From: Candidatus Blautia intestinigallinarum
GTDB taxonomy: Bacteria; Bacillota; Clostridia; Lachnospirales; Lachnospiraceae
Assembly (NCBI GenBank): GCA_019112635.1
Contig: DXIX01000021.1
Coordinates: 1-34,741, forward strand
Direction of reading: 5' to 3'
Length of the DNA stretch: 34,741 bases
A model generated the notes under the pieces. That model was not told the DNA's origin and made no database searches. It saw nothing but the letters and a program-made list of their open reading frames with translations. The number at the start of each line of letters is the position of its first letter. Within the stretch, counting starts at the first letter, position 1. This document shows, piece by piece, positions 15,707-24,153 of the stretch. The position numbers and the translations under genes are program-made.

Positions 15707-17055
15707 GTTCCTTCCTCCTCCATATTCAGTACCACGCGCAGAATGAATTTTTCTTCTTCACTCCATGCTTCCACACTTCCCTGGTACTTTCTCGCAATCA
15801 TCTCAATGCTTTCCATTCCATAGCTTTTGACAATCTTTCTCAATGTCCCGGCTGGAATACTGTTCTCTATTTTTATCAGGATACTTTTCTTAAACTGCCT
15901 CACAATCACCCGGATCACCGGGCTGGATCCGCTGCACTTTCCGCAGGCATTCAGCGCATTCTCCATGGCATTGCCAAAGAGAACAGTCATATCCACCATA
16001 TCAAAAGGATAGGTCTCTTTGACCTGAATACTGCACTTGGTATGAATTCCATTGTTCTCCGCCTGAATCACATAATACCGGAGTATCCCATCCAGACAGG
16101 GATTGCCGCAGATCTTCTTTTTCTCCATTTCTTCTGTCTCATAGAGATAATTTCCAATATAATCCTGCAGCTTTTTCACCTCTCCATCCTGAGCGAGAGT
16201 GTTCATAGTCCGCAGATGAAGACGCAGATTGTGCCGGCTGCGTTTTTCCTTTTCGATGCCGTCACACACCCACTTATACTGCTGTTCATAGGAACTTAAT
16301 CTGGAACGCATATCCTCTTTTTCTTTTTCCAAAATCAGGCAGACAAAATAGATAAAATACGCCAGAAGATCGCATACGATAAAGCAGATCATCCAGACAC
16401 TCAGATAGATCTTGGAACTGATTGTGGAAACTTGCATCGACAGATTCGCTTCCATCTGCATGGCGATAATGATCAACCCCAGAATCGCCACAGAACAAGA
16501 AGTAATAAAATTCAGCGTTTTCTTATTTCCCTGGACAAGCTCCTGGACATTTCCGTACCGCAGGAAACGGTAAATCCACGGAAAGCTCAAAAGTATCACA
16601 ATTGTATAAGTCACAAGATCTCTGACCGAATAAGGCGAGAACATTCCTATTGGCATAGGCCTCATGAATTTCACCGTAATCTTGTTCGCGATATAGATTA
16701 AGATCCCATACTGGACAACCAGCATATACAAAAGAGTCTGCCCTCGGGTTCCTTTCTGCAGCCTCAGAAAATAGACAAGAGTCATACCTGCCAGTCCGGC
16801 GGCGAAGATCAGATTTCCCAGATTCATCAGTTCTCCCCAGCTGACTCCCTGGCTGCGCAGGATTCCCAGATAGCAGGAACCTCCGGCATAAAAGGCAGCC
16901 ACAGCTGCACACAGGAGAATCAGAAACCGTCTCTTCTCATAGCGCAAAGAATCCGGCTGAAGCGGCAGGTATGCCAGAAAGATCATTGGAAAACTCTGAA
17001 GCATATAGCCGCAAAATTGAATCAGTACATATGTACACACAACTTGCTCATTCAT
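15703..17055 (-). CDS. GHKL-domain sensor histidine kinase (AgrC-like)
   Basis: This 450-residue membrane sensor has about six hydrophobic segments in the first 235 residues and a cytoplasmic kinase. The likely phosphoacceptor His is in RSRHNLRLHLRTM. The N box is LFGNAMENALNAC. The later ATP-lid region is short (SYGMESIEMIARKYQG), as in the GHKL/HPK10 class that includes AgrC and other peptide-pheromone receptors. It lies 10 bp after its response regulator and overlaps the PqqD gene by 4 bp. The class often senses secreted peptides, and the nearby peptide-modification and export genes suggest that the product of those genes could be its signal; that link is inference. Confidence 0.88.
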   Translation of the reverse strand: MNEQVVCTYVLIQFCGYMLQSFPMIFLAYLPLQPDSLRYEKRRFLILLCAAVAAFYAGGSCYLGILRSQGVSWGELMNLGNLIFAAGLAGMTLVYFLRLQKGTRGQTLLYMLVVQYGILIYIANKITVKFMRPMPIGMFSPYSVRDLVTYTIVILLSFPWIYRFLRYGNVQELVQGNKKTLNFITSCSVAILGLIIIAMQMEANLSMQVSTISSKIYLSVWMICFIVCDLLAYFIYFVCLILEKEKEDMRSRLSSYEQQYKWVCDGIEKEKRSRHNLRLHLRTMNTLAQDGEVKKLQDYIGNYLYETEEMEKKKICGNPCLDGILRYYVIQAENNGIHTKCSIQVKETYPFDMVDMTVLFGNAMENALNACGKCSGSSPVIRVIVRQFKKSILIKIENSIPAGTLRKIVKSYGMESIEMIARKYQGSVEAWSEEEKFILRVVLNMEEEGT

Positions 17056-17065
17056 CGGTCAACTT

Positions 17066-17767
17066 TTATTCCTCCATATAATGTTTGAAAATATAGTCAT
17101 TATATTTCCGTCGGTTCTCTGCCCGCTGCCTCCGACTGAGCATAAATACCATCCCCTCCACTTCACAGGAATCTGTGTTCATCCGCTCCACAGCCTCCAT
17201 ATTCACAATCACACCACGGTTGATGCGCAAAAAGCGGTCATCCAGATTTGTCATAAACATCTGGAGGCTTTCCCGAACCTTAATTACAGCTCCCGTCGCC
17301 ATGTGGATGTACAGATAATTGTGCATGCTTTCTATATAAGTAATCTTCTGGTAAGGAACCTCCTGTTCCTGCTTGCTGCTTACATCATAAATCGTCAATT
17401 TGGAAACTACTTTTTTCTGAAAACGTTCCTTTATTTTCCAAAGCAGTTCTTTCTGATAAGGCTTAACCAGATAATAAAAAGCATTCAACTCGAATGCTTC
17501 CGGCCCAAACTCTCTGCTGATACTGACAAGGACAATCTCCATCTCCGGGTGGAACTCCCGTATTTTCTTTCCTGCCTCAATGCCTCCTATTTTCTGCATA
17601 AAAATATCCAAAAACACCAGATCATAGGTCTCACCGACGTCGATCTGAGCCAACAAATCCTGCCCGTCATCGAATAAAAAGAACTCCGTACCCGGCCAGA
17701 CAATTTTCAACAATTCACACAATTCTATGCGGTCATTTTTATTATCATCACACACTGCAATTCTCAT
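17066..17767 (-). CDS. LytTR-family response regulator
   Basis: This 233-residue regulator has an N-terminal receiver domain with the acidic pair D7/D8 (VCDDNKND), phosphoacceptor D54 (LVFLDIFMQ) and K102 (YYLVKPY). A C-terminal LytTR DNA-binding domain follows (ITYIESMHNYLYIHMATG, then FLRINRGVIVNMEAVERM). It is the first gene of the leftward arm and the partner of the GHKL kinase. LytTR proteins bind paired direct repeats about two helical turns apart. Two such pairs (20-bp period) lie upstream, one beside this gene's own promoter and one before the polysaccharide operon. Confidence 0.92.
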   Translation of the reverse strand: MRIAVCDDNKNDRIELCELLKIVWPGTEFFLFDDGQDLLAQIDVGETYDLVFLDIFMQKIGGIEAGKKIREFHPEMEIVLVSISREFGPEAFELNAFYYLVKPYQKELLWKIKERFQKKVVSKLTIYDVSSKQEQEVPYQKITYIESMHNYLYIHMATGAVIKVRESLQMFMTNLDDRFLRINRGVIVNMEAVERMNTDSCEVEGMVFMLSRRQRAENRRKYNDYIFKHYMEE

Positions 17768-17783
17768 AATTTACCTCTTTATC

Positions 17784-17846
17784 ATTATATATGTGCCATT
17801 TTTTTCCTTCCAGTACCAGTTATCCCAATTCGTTACCAGTTATCCC
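17784..17846 (-). promoter_or_regulatory. promoter of the leftward arm with paired LytTR-like repeats
   Basis: The 13-bp sequence TACCAGTTATCCC occurs twice exactly, at 17814-17826 and 17834-17846, 20 bp start to start. On the minus strand the pair is immediately followed by a weak -35 (TGGAAG, 17812-17807), a 17-bp spacer and a perfect TATAAT (17789-17784). The ACCAGTTAT core resembles the LytTR half-site seen for AgrA-like regulators. A weak -35 beside a repeat pair fits an activated promoter and autoregulation of the two-component system. Confidence 0.7.
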
Positions 17847-17941
17847 TCACTGTGTATGAATCCAGTTTCTTAGTAATACTATAAAGCAATATCTTATTAA
17901 AAATATATTTTCATATCATTTTTTTCTATTTTTGGTACTTT

Positions 17942-18020
17942 TGCCACTTATCCCATTTTTTTACCAGTTGTCCCATTTTTCCCTGACTCTATGGACTTTT
18001 CCGGAAATTCACGCTATAGT
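17942..18020 (+). promoter_or_regulatory. promoter of the LCP gene with a second pair of LytTR-like repeats
   Basis: Two tandem 20-bp units lie at 17941-17960 and 17961-17980; the second reads TTACCAGTTGTCCCATTTTT and the first differs from it at three positions. Their 13-bp cores (17942-17954 and 17962-17974) match the repeat pair on the other arm. Downstream are TGGACT (17992-17997), a 17-bp spacer and TATAGT (18015-18020), then GGAGG before the ATG at 18056. The repeats would sit about 50-85 bp upstream of the start point. The AT-rich remainder of the divergent spacer (17847-17941) shows nothing else. Confidence 0.68.
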
Positions 18021-18055
18021 GAAATCGAAAACAGCATGAATTTTGGAGGCTTTTT

Positions 18056-19507
18056 ATGTCGAGTCAGCAGAAAAATCACCATGAGAAGAAAATCCGGATT
18101 CCTGGAATTCTTCTCGTCGTATTTATGTTTTTTATTCTGATCTTTTTCGTATCCGTTGTCTTTTCCACTCAGATGCTGCCGGCCGCTCTGTTGGCCATCG
18201 TCTGTGCGGGATGTCTGATTTCCTTGCTTCTCACTTATTTTCTCACCAGGGATCTACGGCACAGAATTCGATTTGTTCTGGGTGTAGTCTGGAGTCTTCT
18301 CTGTCTGGTCCTATGTCTGTTCGCCGGTTACTATGTCCGCCAGACTCAGGATACCCTCCAGAAAGTTTCCTCTCCCCGTGTACAGAATTCCATCATCTCT
18401 TTCTATGTGAAACAGGAAGATCCCGCCGAAAACCTTTCGGATGCTGCCGATTACACCTTTGGCATCTTAAAGACCCAGGACCGGAGCAATACCGATGAAA
18501 CCCTGAACCAGGTCAGCGCCGAGCAGAATCTCACCTTACAGACCCTGGAATTTGACGGACTGACGCAGCTGGCTGACGCTGTCCGGGACGGCCAGATTCA
18601 GGGCATGGTTCTGAACCAGGCTTATCTGGATCTCTATGAAGAACTGGAGGGATACGAGACATTTCCAGAAGAAATCCGCATTCTCTCCACCCAGCAGGTG
18701 GAACAGGTGGTGGAAAATGTGCTTTCCCAGGAGGATTCTTCCGATTCTGTGATCAACATCTACATCAGTGGAAGCGATACCCGGGACAATACGCTCACCA
18801 GCCTGACCCGCAGCGATGTGAACATCATCGCCAGTGTCAACACAGATACCGGAGAGGTGCTTCTTCTGTCCACGCCAAGAGACTATTACATACCTCTGTC
18901 CATCTCCGGCGGAGTGCCGGACAAGCTGACCCATGCGGGAATCTATGGTGTTCAGGTGAGTATGGATACCCTCTCCATGCTCTATGACATTTCCATCGAT
19001 TACTATTTCAAGGTGAATTTCACCGGATTCGTGGATATCATCAACGCTCTGGGGAACATTGAAGTTCAGTCTGACTATGAATTTGACGCTGGCGGATATC
19101 ATTTTACCGCAGGCACCAATGTGCTGGACGGAGACGCCGCCCTGGCCTTTTGCCGGGAACGTTACTCCTTCAGCAGCGGAGACCGGCAGAGAGGCCGCAA
19201 CCAGATGGCCGTAATCAAAGGGATCATCCAGAAAGCAGCCAGCCCTGCTATTCTGACTGACTACACTTCCATTCTGGAAGGTGTACAGAACTGTATCGAT
19301 ACCAATATCCCTTATGATCTGATGGCGGAGCTGGTACGCCAGCAGCTCTCACGGAAAACCACCTGGAACGTCACCACCTACAGTGTCGATGGAACAGGAG
19401 ACAACCAGGTACCTTATTCCATGAGCTCCCGTGTCTATGTGATGGTTCCTGACATGGCCACCGTGGAACACGCAAAAGAACTTCTGGCCCAGGTCGCCGG
19501 TAACTGA
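18056..19507 (+). CDS. LytR-CpsA-Psr (LCP) family cell-wall glycopolymer ligase
   Basis: LCP enzymes move lipid-linked polysaccharide from undecaprenyl phosphate to peptidoglycan outside the membrane. The first 105 residues hold about three hydrophobic segments. An acidic accessory region follows (about 115-250), then the LCP domain with DVNIIASVNTDTGEVLLLS, the conserved PRDYYIPL (Arg near 274), GVPDKLTHAG and CRERYSFSSGDRQRGRNQ, which carry the phosphate-binding Arg residues. At 483 residues it is normal. TTGGAGG precedes the ATG. It is the first gene of the rightward polysaccharide arm. A strong terminator follows, so it may be expressed more than the genes behind it. Confidence 0.92.
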   Translation: MSSQQKNHHEKKIRIPGILLVVFMFFILIFFVSVVFSTQMLPAALLAIVCAGCLISLLLTYFLTRDLRHRIRFVLGVVWSLLCLVLCLFAGYYVRQTQDTLQKVSSPRVQNSIISFYVKQEDPAENLSDAADYTFGILKTQDRSNTDETLNQVSAEQNLTLQTLEFDGLTQLADAVRDGQIQGMVLNQAYLDLYEELEGYETFPEEIRILSTQQVEQVVENVLSQEDSSDSVINIYISGSDTRDNTLTSLTRSDVNIIASVNTDTGEVLLLSTPRDYYIPLSISGGVPDKLTHAGIYGVQVSMDTLSMLYDISIDYYFKVNFTGFVDIINALGNIEVQSDYEFDAGGYHFTAGTNVLDGDAALAFCRERYSFSSGDRQRGRNQMAVIKGIIQKAASPAILTDYTSILEGVQNCIDTNIPYDLMAELVRQQLSRKTTWNVTTYSVDGTGDNQVPYSMSSRVYVMVPDMATVEHAKELLAQVAGN

Positions 19508-19616
19508 CCCGCGCCTTTTCCCTGATGACCGAAGCAGCCTTTACAGGCAGGCTTTCTGTAATCGGAGTCAATCTGTCTTTGGCAGTTTGTCTCATAAATT
19601 TATTTTGTGTCTCCAT

Positions 19617-19671
19617 AAAGAGAAGTGCCGACAGGCGGTTTTGTCCTCCTGCGGCACTTTCTCTTTCTTTT
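19617..19671 (+). terminator. intrinsic terminator inside the polysaccharide arm
   Basis: AGAGAAGTGCCG and CGGCACTTTCTCT pair over about 12 bp with an inner CAGG/CCTG extension and loop, followed by a T-rich run. It separates the LCP gene from the epimerase. The remaining 19508-19746 spacer has no clear strong promoter, so downstream genes depend on read-through, antitermination or a promoter I cannot recognise. Confidence 0.85.
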
Positions 19672-19746
19672 GAAAAACTTTTCTTTTTCAAATTCCGAAT
19701 AAATCTTTTTCATTTGCTCATACTACCCTCAAATGAGGTGATTCAT

Positions 19747-20802
19747 ATGCGACTGAAACTGGAGCAGAAAACCATTCTGATCACAGGCGTGGCTGGTTTC
19801 ATAGGCTCCTGTCTGGCAAAACAGCTGCTGTCAACCATATCTGCCGTGAAGATTATCGGCATCGATAACCTGAATGATTACTATGACGTGAAATTAAAAG
19901 AGAGCCGTCTGGTTAAGCTTCGTCTCTACCCGAATTTTGTCTTTCTCAAGGGTGATCTGGCGGATAAGTCTTTTGTGGAAAAAGTCTTCACCCAGTATTC
20001 CCCGCAGCTTGTGGTCCACCTGGCAGCACAGGCAGGAGTCCGCTACAGCCTGGTCAACCCGGACGCCTACATTTCCTCCAACCTGGTAGGCTTTTTTCAC
20101 ATTCTGGAAGGCTGCCGCCACTTAAAAGAGACTGCCGGACACCCCGTGGAGCACCTGGTCTATGCATCCAGTTCCTCCGTATACGGCAACAACCGGAAGC
20201 TTCCCTATTCTGTGGGAGATCCGGTGGACCACCCGGTGAGTCTCTATGCAGCCACCAAGAAATCCAACGAACTCATGGCGCACGCTTACAGCAAACTCTA
20301 TGAAATTCCCAGCACCGGTCTGCGCTTTTTTACCGTCTATGGCCCTGCCGGGCGGCCGGATATGGCCTACTTTCGATTCACCGATCAACTGGTACAAGGA
20401 AAGACCATTCAAATCTTCAACTATGGAAACTGCAAACGGGATTTCACCTACATTGATGACATCATCGAGGGTGTCATCCAGGTGATGAAAAAGCCGCCAA
20501 CGAGCGGGGAAGAAACGGTGCCTTACAAGATTTATAACATTGGAAATCATCACCCGGAGAATCTTCTGGATTTCCTGGAAATTCTGAAACAGGAACTGAT
20601 CCATGCACAGGTTCTTCCCCGGAATTATGATTTCCAGGCCCACACCCAGCTGGTTCCCATGCAGCCTGGGGACGTGGAGGAGACCTATGCGGACATTGAT
20701 GATCTGATACGTGATTTTAACTTTCGTCCGCACACCAGCCTGCGGGAGGGCCTTCGGACTTTTGCCTTCTGGTATAAACGGTATCGGGGCGGTATCTTAT
20801 GA
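19747..20802 (+). CDS. NAD-dependent sugar epimerase, probable UDP-glucuronate 4-epimerase
   Basis: This short-chain dehydrogenase-type enzyme would make UDP-galacturonate from UDP-glucuronate for the polymer. It has the NAD-binding ITGVAGFIGSCLA and the marker NLNDYYDVKLKESRL common in UDP-glucuronate 4-epimerases. The catalytic Ser/Tyr/Lys are in YASSSSVYG and SLYAATKKSN, and the late motif KRDFTYIDDI is also present. The ATG at 19747 follows GAGGTG; the longer open frame upstream reads through the terminator and is not coding. At 351 residues it is normal. Its stop overlaps the Alg14-like start (ATGA). A UDP-glucose 4-epimerase role is less likely. Confidence 0.86.
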   Translation: MRLKLEQKTILITGVAGFIGSCLAKQLLSTISAVKIIGIDNLNDYYDVKLKESRLVKLRLYPNFVFLKGDLADKSFVEKVFTQYSPQLVVHLAAQAGVRYSLVNPDAYISSNLVGFFHILEGCRHLKETAGHPVEHLVYASSSSVYGNNRKLPYSVGDPVDHPVSLYAATKKSNELMAHAYSKLYEIPSTGLRFFTVYGPAGRPDMAYFRFTDQLVQGKTIQIFNYGNCKRDFTYIDDIIEGVIQVMKKPPTSGEETVPYKIYNIGNHHPENLLDFLEILKQELIHAQVLPRNYDFQAHTQLVPMQPGDVEETYADIDDLIRDFNFRPHTSLREGLRTFAFWYKRYRGGIL

Positions 20803-21278
20803 AAAACAGGAAGAAAAAGCCCCTCCGTTCTCCCAAGCTCTGCCTGGTCTCCTCCTCTGGCGGACACTGGGAACAACTGCAGAAGCTAAAACCTCTCACA
20901 GCCAAATATCCTGGTTTTTTTGTGACTGAGCGCACCCGTTTTCCAGTCCCAAAGGATACTTATCGGATGCTGCAGACAGATGGCAAAGATCCCCTGATGC
21001 CCGCCAAAATGATCTGGAATTCCCTCTACGCCCTCTACATCTGGATGCGGGAAAAGCCGGATCTGGTCATCACCACAGGAACCATGGTGGCCTATCCTTT
21101 TTACCTTCTTTCGGTACTGTTTCATAAGAAATTTATCTTTATCGAGACTTTTGCCCGGGCAAATCTGCCCACAGTGGCAGGACAGAAAATGCAAAAACAT
21201 GCGGATCTTTTCTTTGTCCAGTGGGAAAGTCAGAAACGATTTTATCCAAACGCCATCTACAGGGGGTGTCTATATTGA
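20799..21278 (+). CDS. Alg14-like membrane-anchoring glycosyltransferase subunit (PssD/CpsF type)
   Basis: The 159-residue protein begins with the Alg14 signature LCLVSSSGGHWEQLQKL and continues PGFFVTERTRFP, with a hydrophobic region around residues 90-110. Alg14-like proteins recruit an Alg13-like catalytic partner to the membrane and together add a sugar to a lipid-linked first sugar. The partner gene follows with a 4-bp overlap. It overlaps the epimerase stop, so the whole set is one operon. Confidence 0.88.
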   Translation: MKNRKKKPLRSPKLCLVSSSGGHWEQLQKLKPLTAKYPGFFVTERTRFPVPKDTYRMLQTDGKDPLMPAKMIWNSLYALYIWMREKPDLVITTGTMVAYPFYLLSVLFHKKFIFIETFARANLPTVAGQKMQKHADLFFVQWESQKRFYPNAIYRGCLY

Positions 21279-21796
21279 TTTTTGTGACTGTGGGATCCCG
21301 GAATTATCCCTTTGACCGGCTGTTTCGCCGGCTGGATGAGCTCTGTGAACAGGGAATCATCACCGAGGAAATCTTCGCCCAGACCGGGACTTCCACTTAC
21401 CATCCCAGGCATTACCGCTTTCAGGATTTCCTCTTCGCAGAAGAGTTTGACCGGAAGATACGAAAAGCTCATATTGTGGTAAGCCACGGAGCGTCCGGCT
21501 CCATCATGAGGGCCCTGCACCACGGCAAAAAAGTCATTGCCGTCACAAGGCTGGCCAAGTACAAAGAACATATCAACGATCATCAGATTCAGACGAACGA
21601 AGCATTTTCCCAGAATGGCTATGTGCTGATGGCCGATCTGGAGCTTCAGAATCTCGGAGATTGTTTTCAGAAAATCTATGAAAAGAAAGACCACTTAAGG
21701 CCCTGGGAGAACAAAGATCCCCTGGCCATTGTCCGTCAGATTGACACATTTATACAGGAGAACTGGGAGGGAAGAACATGGATTTCAGCCAGATAG
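21275..21796 (+). CDS. Alg13-like glycosyltransferase catalytic subunit (PssE/CpsG type)
   Basis: This 173-residue GT28-type domain pairs with the preceding Alg14-like protein. It starts IFVTVGSRNYPFDRLFRRLDE, carries HIVVSHGASGSIMRAL (nucleotide-sugar binding) and the NDHQIQTNEAF run typical of the family. I chose the TTG at 21275, which overlaps the previous stop and has AGGGGG about 8 bp upstream; longer versions run back into the previous gene and match nothing in the family. The sugar added cannot be deduced. Confidence 0.86.
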   Translation: MIFVTVGSRNYPFDRLFRRLDELCEQGIITEEIFAQTGTSTYHPRHYRFQDFLFAEEFDRKIRKAHIVVSHGASGSIMRALHHGKKVIAVTRLAKYKEHINDHQIQTNEAFSQNGYVLMADLELQNLGDCFQKIYEKKDHLRPWENKDPLAIVRQIDTFIQENWEGRTWISAR

Positions 21797-23052
21797 AAGC
21801 AGCGGGAAAACAACTGTTTGAACGGTATCCCCGCACCCGCAGAATCTTAAAGAGAGTTTATCACCTGGCAGGACGTCTCTTCTCCCGGGAACATATCCGT
21901 TCCCGGGGACATCTCTTTCGAATCACGCCAAAAGATTCCTGGGAATATTTCTATGGATATTATGATAAGTCACCGTGGGACGCCACCGACCGTTATCTGC
22001 TGGCTCTGAGGGCCCGGTGTACCTGGCGCCAGCCCGCTCCCGGCCAGAGCGCAGTCCTGGTTCTCCTGGACATGGAAAACCCGGATAAAGTCCGCCGCCT
22101 CGCTGTCACCCGTGCCTGGAATGTTCAGCAAGGCTGCATGGCCCAATGGCTGGGGCCCGACAATCACAGCCGGATCATCTACAACGATTTCCGGAACGGC
22201 CGTTACTGTTCCGTCATCCTTCAGGTCAAAGACCGCACGGAAGAAAAGGTGCTGCCCCTGCCCGTCTACGATGTCTCCCGGGACGGTCATTTCGCCCTGA
22301 GCCTGGATTTCTCCCGGCTTCACCGTCTCCGTCCCGGATATGGTTATTCCAATCTGCCGGATACGACCGCCGGGCAGCTCTGTCCGGATTCCGCCTGCAT
22401 CTGGCGGATGGATCTTCAGACCGGAAAGGTCACCGAACTTCTCCGGTACACCGATCTGGCTTCCTTTATGCCTTCCCCTTCCATGGAAGGCGCCGAGCAT
22501 AAAGTCAACCACCTGATGATCCGGCCGGATGGAAAACGTTTTATGCTTCTCCACCGCTGGATCAAAAACGGCAAGAAGCACACCCGGCTGGTCACCGCAG
22601 ACTGTGACGGTCAGAATCTTTGCAACTTAAGCGATGATGTCTTTGTCTCCCATTGTTTCTGGAAGAACAACGAAGAAATCCTGTCATTTCTCCGCAAAAA
22701 AGCCACTGGAGACCACTACTGCCTCCTGCGGGATCAGTCTTCTGTCTACCGGATGCTCTGGCCTGACCTGACCCGGGACGGCCACTGCAGTTACTCTCCT
22801 GACGGTAAGCTGGTCATCACCGACACCTATCCTGACCGGAAGCGTCTGGCCTCGGTATATCTCTGCCAGGAGCATGAGGACAAAAGTCAGAGAATCGCCC
22901 AGGTGTATTCCCCGTTCCGCTATGACAACGACTGCCGCTGCGATCTCCATCCCCGTTGGAACCGCAGAGGAGATACCATCTGCATCGATTCTGTCCACGA
23001 GGGAAAACGAGCCATGTATCTGCTTCCCCTCCGTGGCCTGGATCTCTCATAA
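21778..23052 (+). CDS. cytoplasmic propeller-like protein of unknown role in the polysaccharide cluster
   Basis: I do not recognise a catalytic family. The 424-residue protein has no signal peptide or membrane segment. After a basic N-terminal helix region it shows repeated blade-like units resembling TolB/WD40-type propellers, for example KRFMLLHRWIKNGKKHTRLV, GHCSYSPDGKLVITDTYPD and DLHPRWNRRGDTICIDS. A distinctive early motif is YFYGYYDKSPWD. The start overlaps the Alg13-like gene by 19 bp, with GGGAGG before the ATG, so it belongs to the operon. It might modify or sense a sugar intermediate or act as a scaffold for the glycosyltransferases; none of these is shown by the sequence. Confidence 0.7.
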   Translation: MDFSQIEAAGKQLFERYPRTRRILKRVYHLAGRLFSREHIRSRGHLFRITPKDSWEYFYGYYDKSPWDATDRYLLALRARCTWRQPAPGQSAVLVLLDMENPDKVRRLAVTRAWNVQQGCMAQWLGPDNHSRIIYNDFRNGRYCSVILQVKDRTEEKVLPLPVYDVSRDGHFALSLDFSRLHRLRPGYGYSNLPDTTAGQLCPDSACIWRMDLQTGKVTELLRYTDLASFMPSPSMEGAEHKVNHLMIRPDGKRFMLLHRWIKNGKKHTRLVTADCDGQNLCNLSDDVFVSHCFWKNNEEILSFLRKKATGDHYCLLRDQSSVYRMLWPDLTRDGHCSYSPDGKLVITDTYPDRKRLASVYLCQEHEDKSQRIAQVYSPFRYDNDCRCDLHPRWNRRGDTICIDSVHEGKRAMYLLPLRGLDLS

Positions 23053-23112
23053 TCTTGTATCTGTCAGACTTCTGGAAGAGTTTCGTCTTCCGCCATCTGG
23101 AAAGGAGGCTTT

Positions 23113-24153
23113 ATGGATCCCGCAATCCGAATTGTAATCCCCTGCCACAACTGTGCCAGGACCATCTGCCGGGCGCTGGATTCCCTGCATCAACAGAGTT
23201 TTCAGGGCTTTGAGGCTATACTGGTGGATGACGAATCCACCGATGACACCTGGAAAATCATCACACAGTACGCTGCCCATTCTCCGTTAAAGCTCCTCTG
23301 CCTCTCTCAGAGACATGCCGGTGCCGCCGCTGCCCGCAATCTGGGCATGGAAGACTGTACAACACCCTACCTGATGTTTCTGGACGCAGACGACGTCTAT
23401 CACCCGGACTTGATCCGCTGCCTCTATCATGGAGTCGGACACGGATGCGACACTGCTTTCTGCCTGACATCCCGGGACGTGGACGCAGTCTTTTCGGATG
23501 TCCGGTCTGTCCCTGCAGATTGTTTTCACCGTCTCGCCATCGATGAAGCCATGGAGTATTTCATGTATCACAAAGAACAGATTCATTTCACTGGTTTTCT
23601 GTATTCCAGAGAAATCCTGACCCGGCACGCGATCCGTTTTCGCTCCGGAGTCTGCTACGGCGAAGACCTGGAATTTGTCTGGAAATACCTGGCCCACTGC
23701 ACCAATGCCTGCCTGGTCCATGCCCGCCTGTACGGCTATGAAAATCACCCTGCTTCCGCCGTCCACCAGGTACGTTGGAATAAGACAGACCTGGCCGACG
23801 CCATGCTGCGCACCGGCCAATATCTGCGAAAACAGCATCCAACTTTCGCTGATTCTTTCTCCTCCTACATGCTGCCCCGGTCCATGTGGACTGTAGCCAA
23901 GACCTTCGCCCTGGGAAGAAAATGGTCCATGTACCAGCTCTTTTGTCAGCGCTACCATCTTCGCCCTTATATGAGACAACTGGCCGAAACCGCCCGCAGC
24001 AGGCCCCTTCGGCTCACTGCCAGGCTCTATCTTCTCAGCCCCTGGCTTTTTTATCACGGAGTGGGAATGATTTCCCGGCTTCGAAGAATGAAACTGGAAA
24101 GAAGGAATTCACACCATGCCTACCATCAGCGTACTGACCAGCATCTACAATGA
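23113..24153 (+). CDS. glycosyltransferase family 2 (1)
   Basis: This 346-residue GT-A fold transferase would add one sugar to the lipid-linked repeat unit at the cytoplasmic face. The N-terminus has IRIVIPCHNCARTICRALDS, the nucleotide-binding ILVDDESTDDTW, HAGAAAARNLG, and the metal-binding MFLDADDVYHPD (DxD). YGEDLEFVWKY further on is the usual catalytic-base region (ED). The C-terminal part is basic without a clear membrane helix. AAGGAGG precedes the ATG. The next gene starts 38 bp before its end. Confidence 0.9.
   Translation: MDPAIRIVIPCHNCARTICRALDSLHQQSFQGFEAILVDDESTDDTWKIITQYAAHSPLKLLCLSQRHAGAAAARNLGMEDCTTPYLMFLDADDVYHPDLIRCLYHGVGHGCDTAFCLTSRDVDAVFSDVRSVPADCFHRLAIDEAMEYFMYHKEQIHFTGFLYSREILTRHAIRFRSGVCYGEDLEFVWKYLAHCTNACLVHARLYGYENHPASAVHQVRWNKTDLADAMLRTGQYLRKQHPTFADSFSSYMLPRSMWTVAKTFALGRKWSMYQLFCQRYHLRPYMRQLAETARSRPLRLTARLYLLSPWLFYHGVGMISRLRRMKLERRNSHHAYHQRTDQHLQ

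Noticed and set aside
19525-19746. N-terminal extension of the epimerase
   Set aside because: It would translate the terminator hairpin and lacks a ribosome site. The NAD-binding motif follows shortly after the ATG at 19747, as usual for the family.
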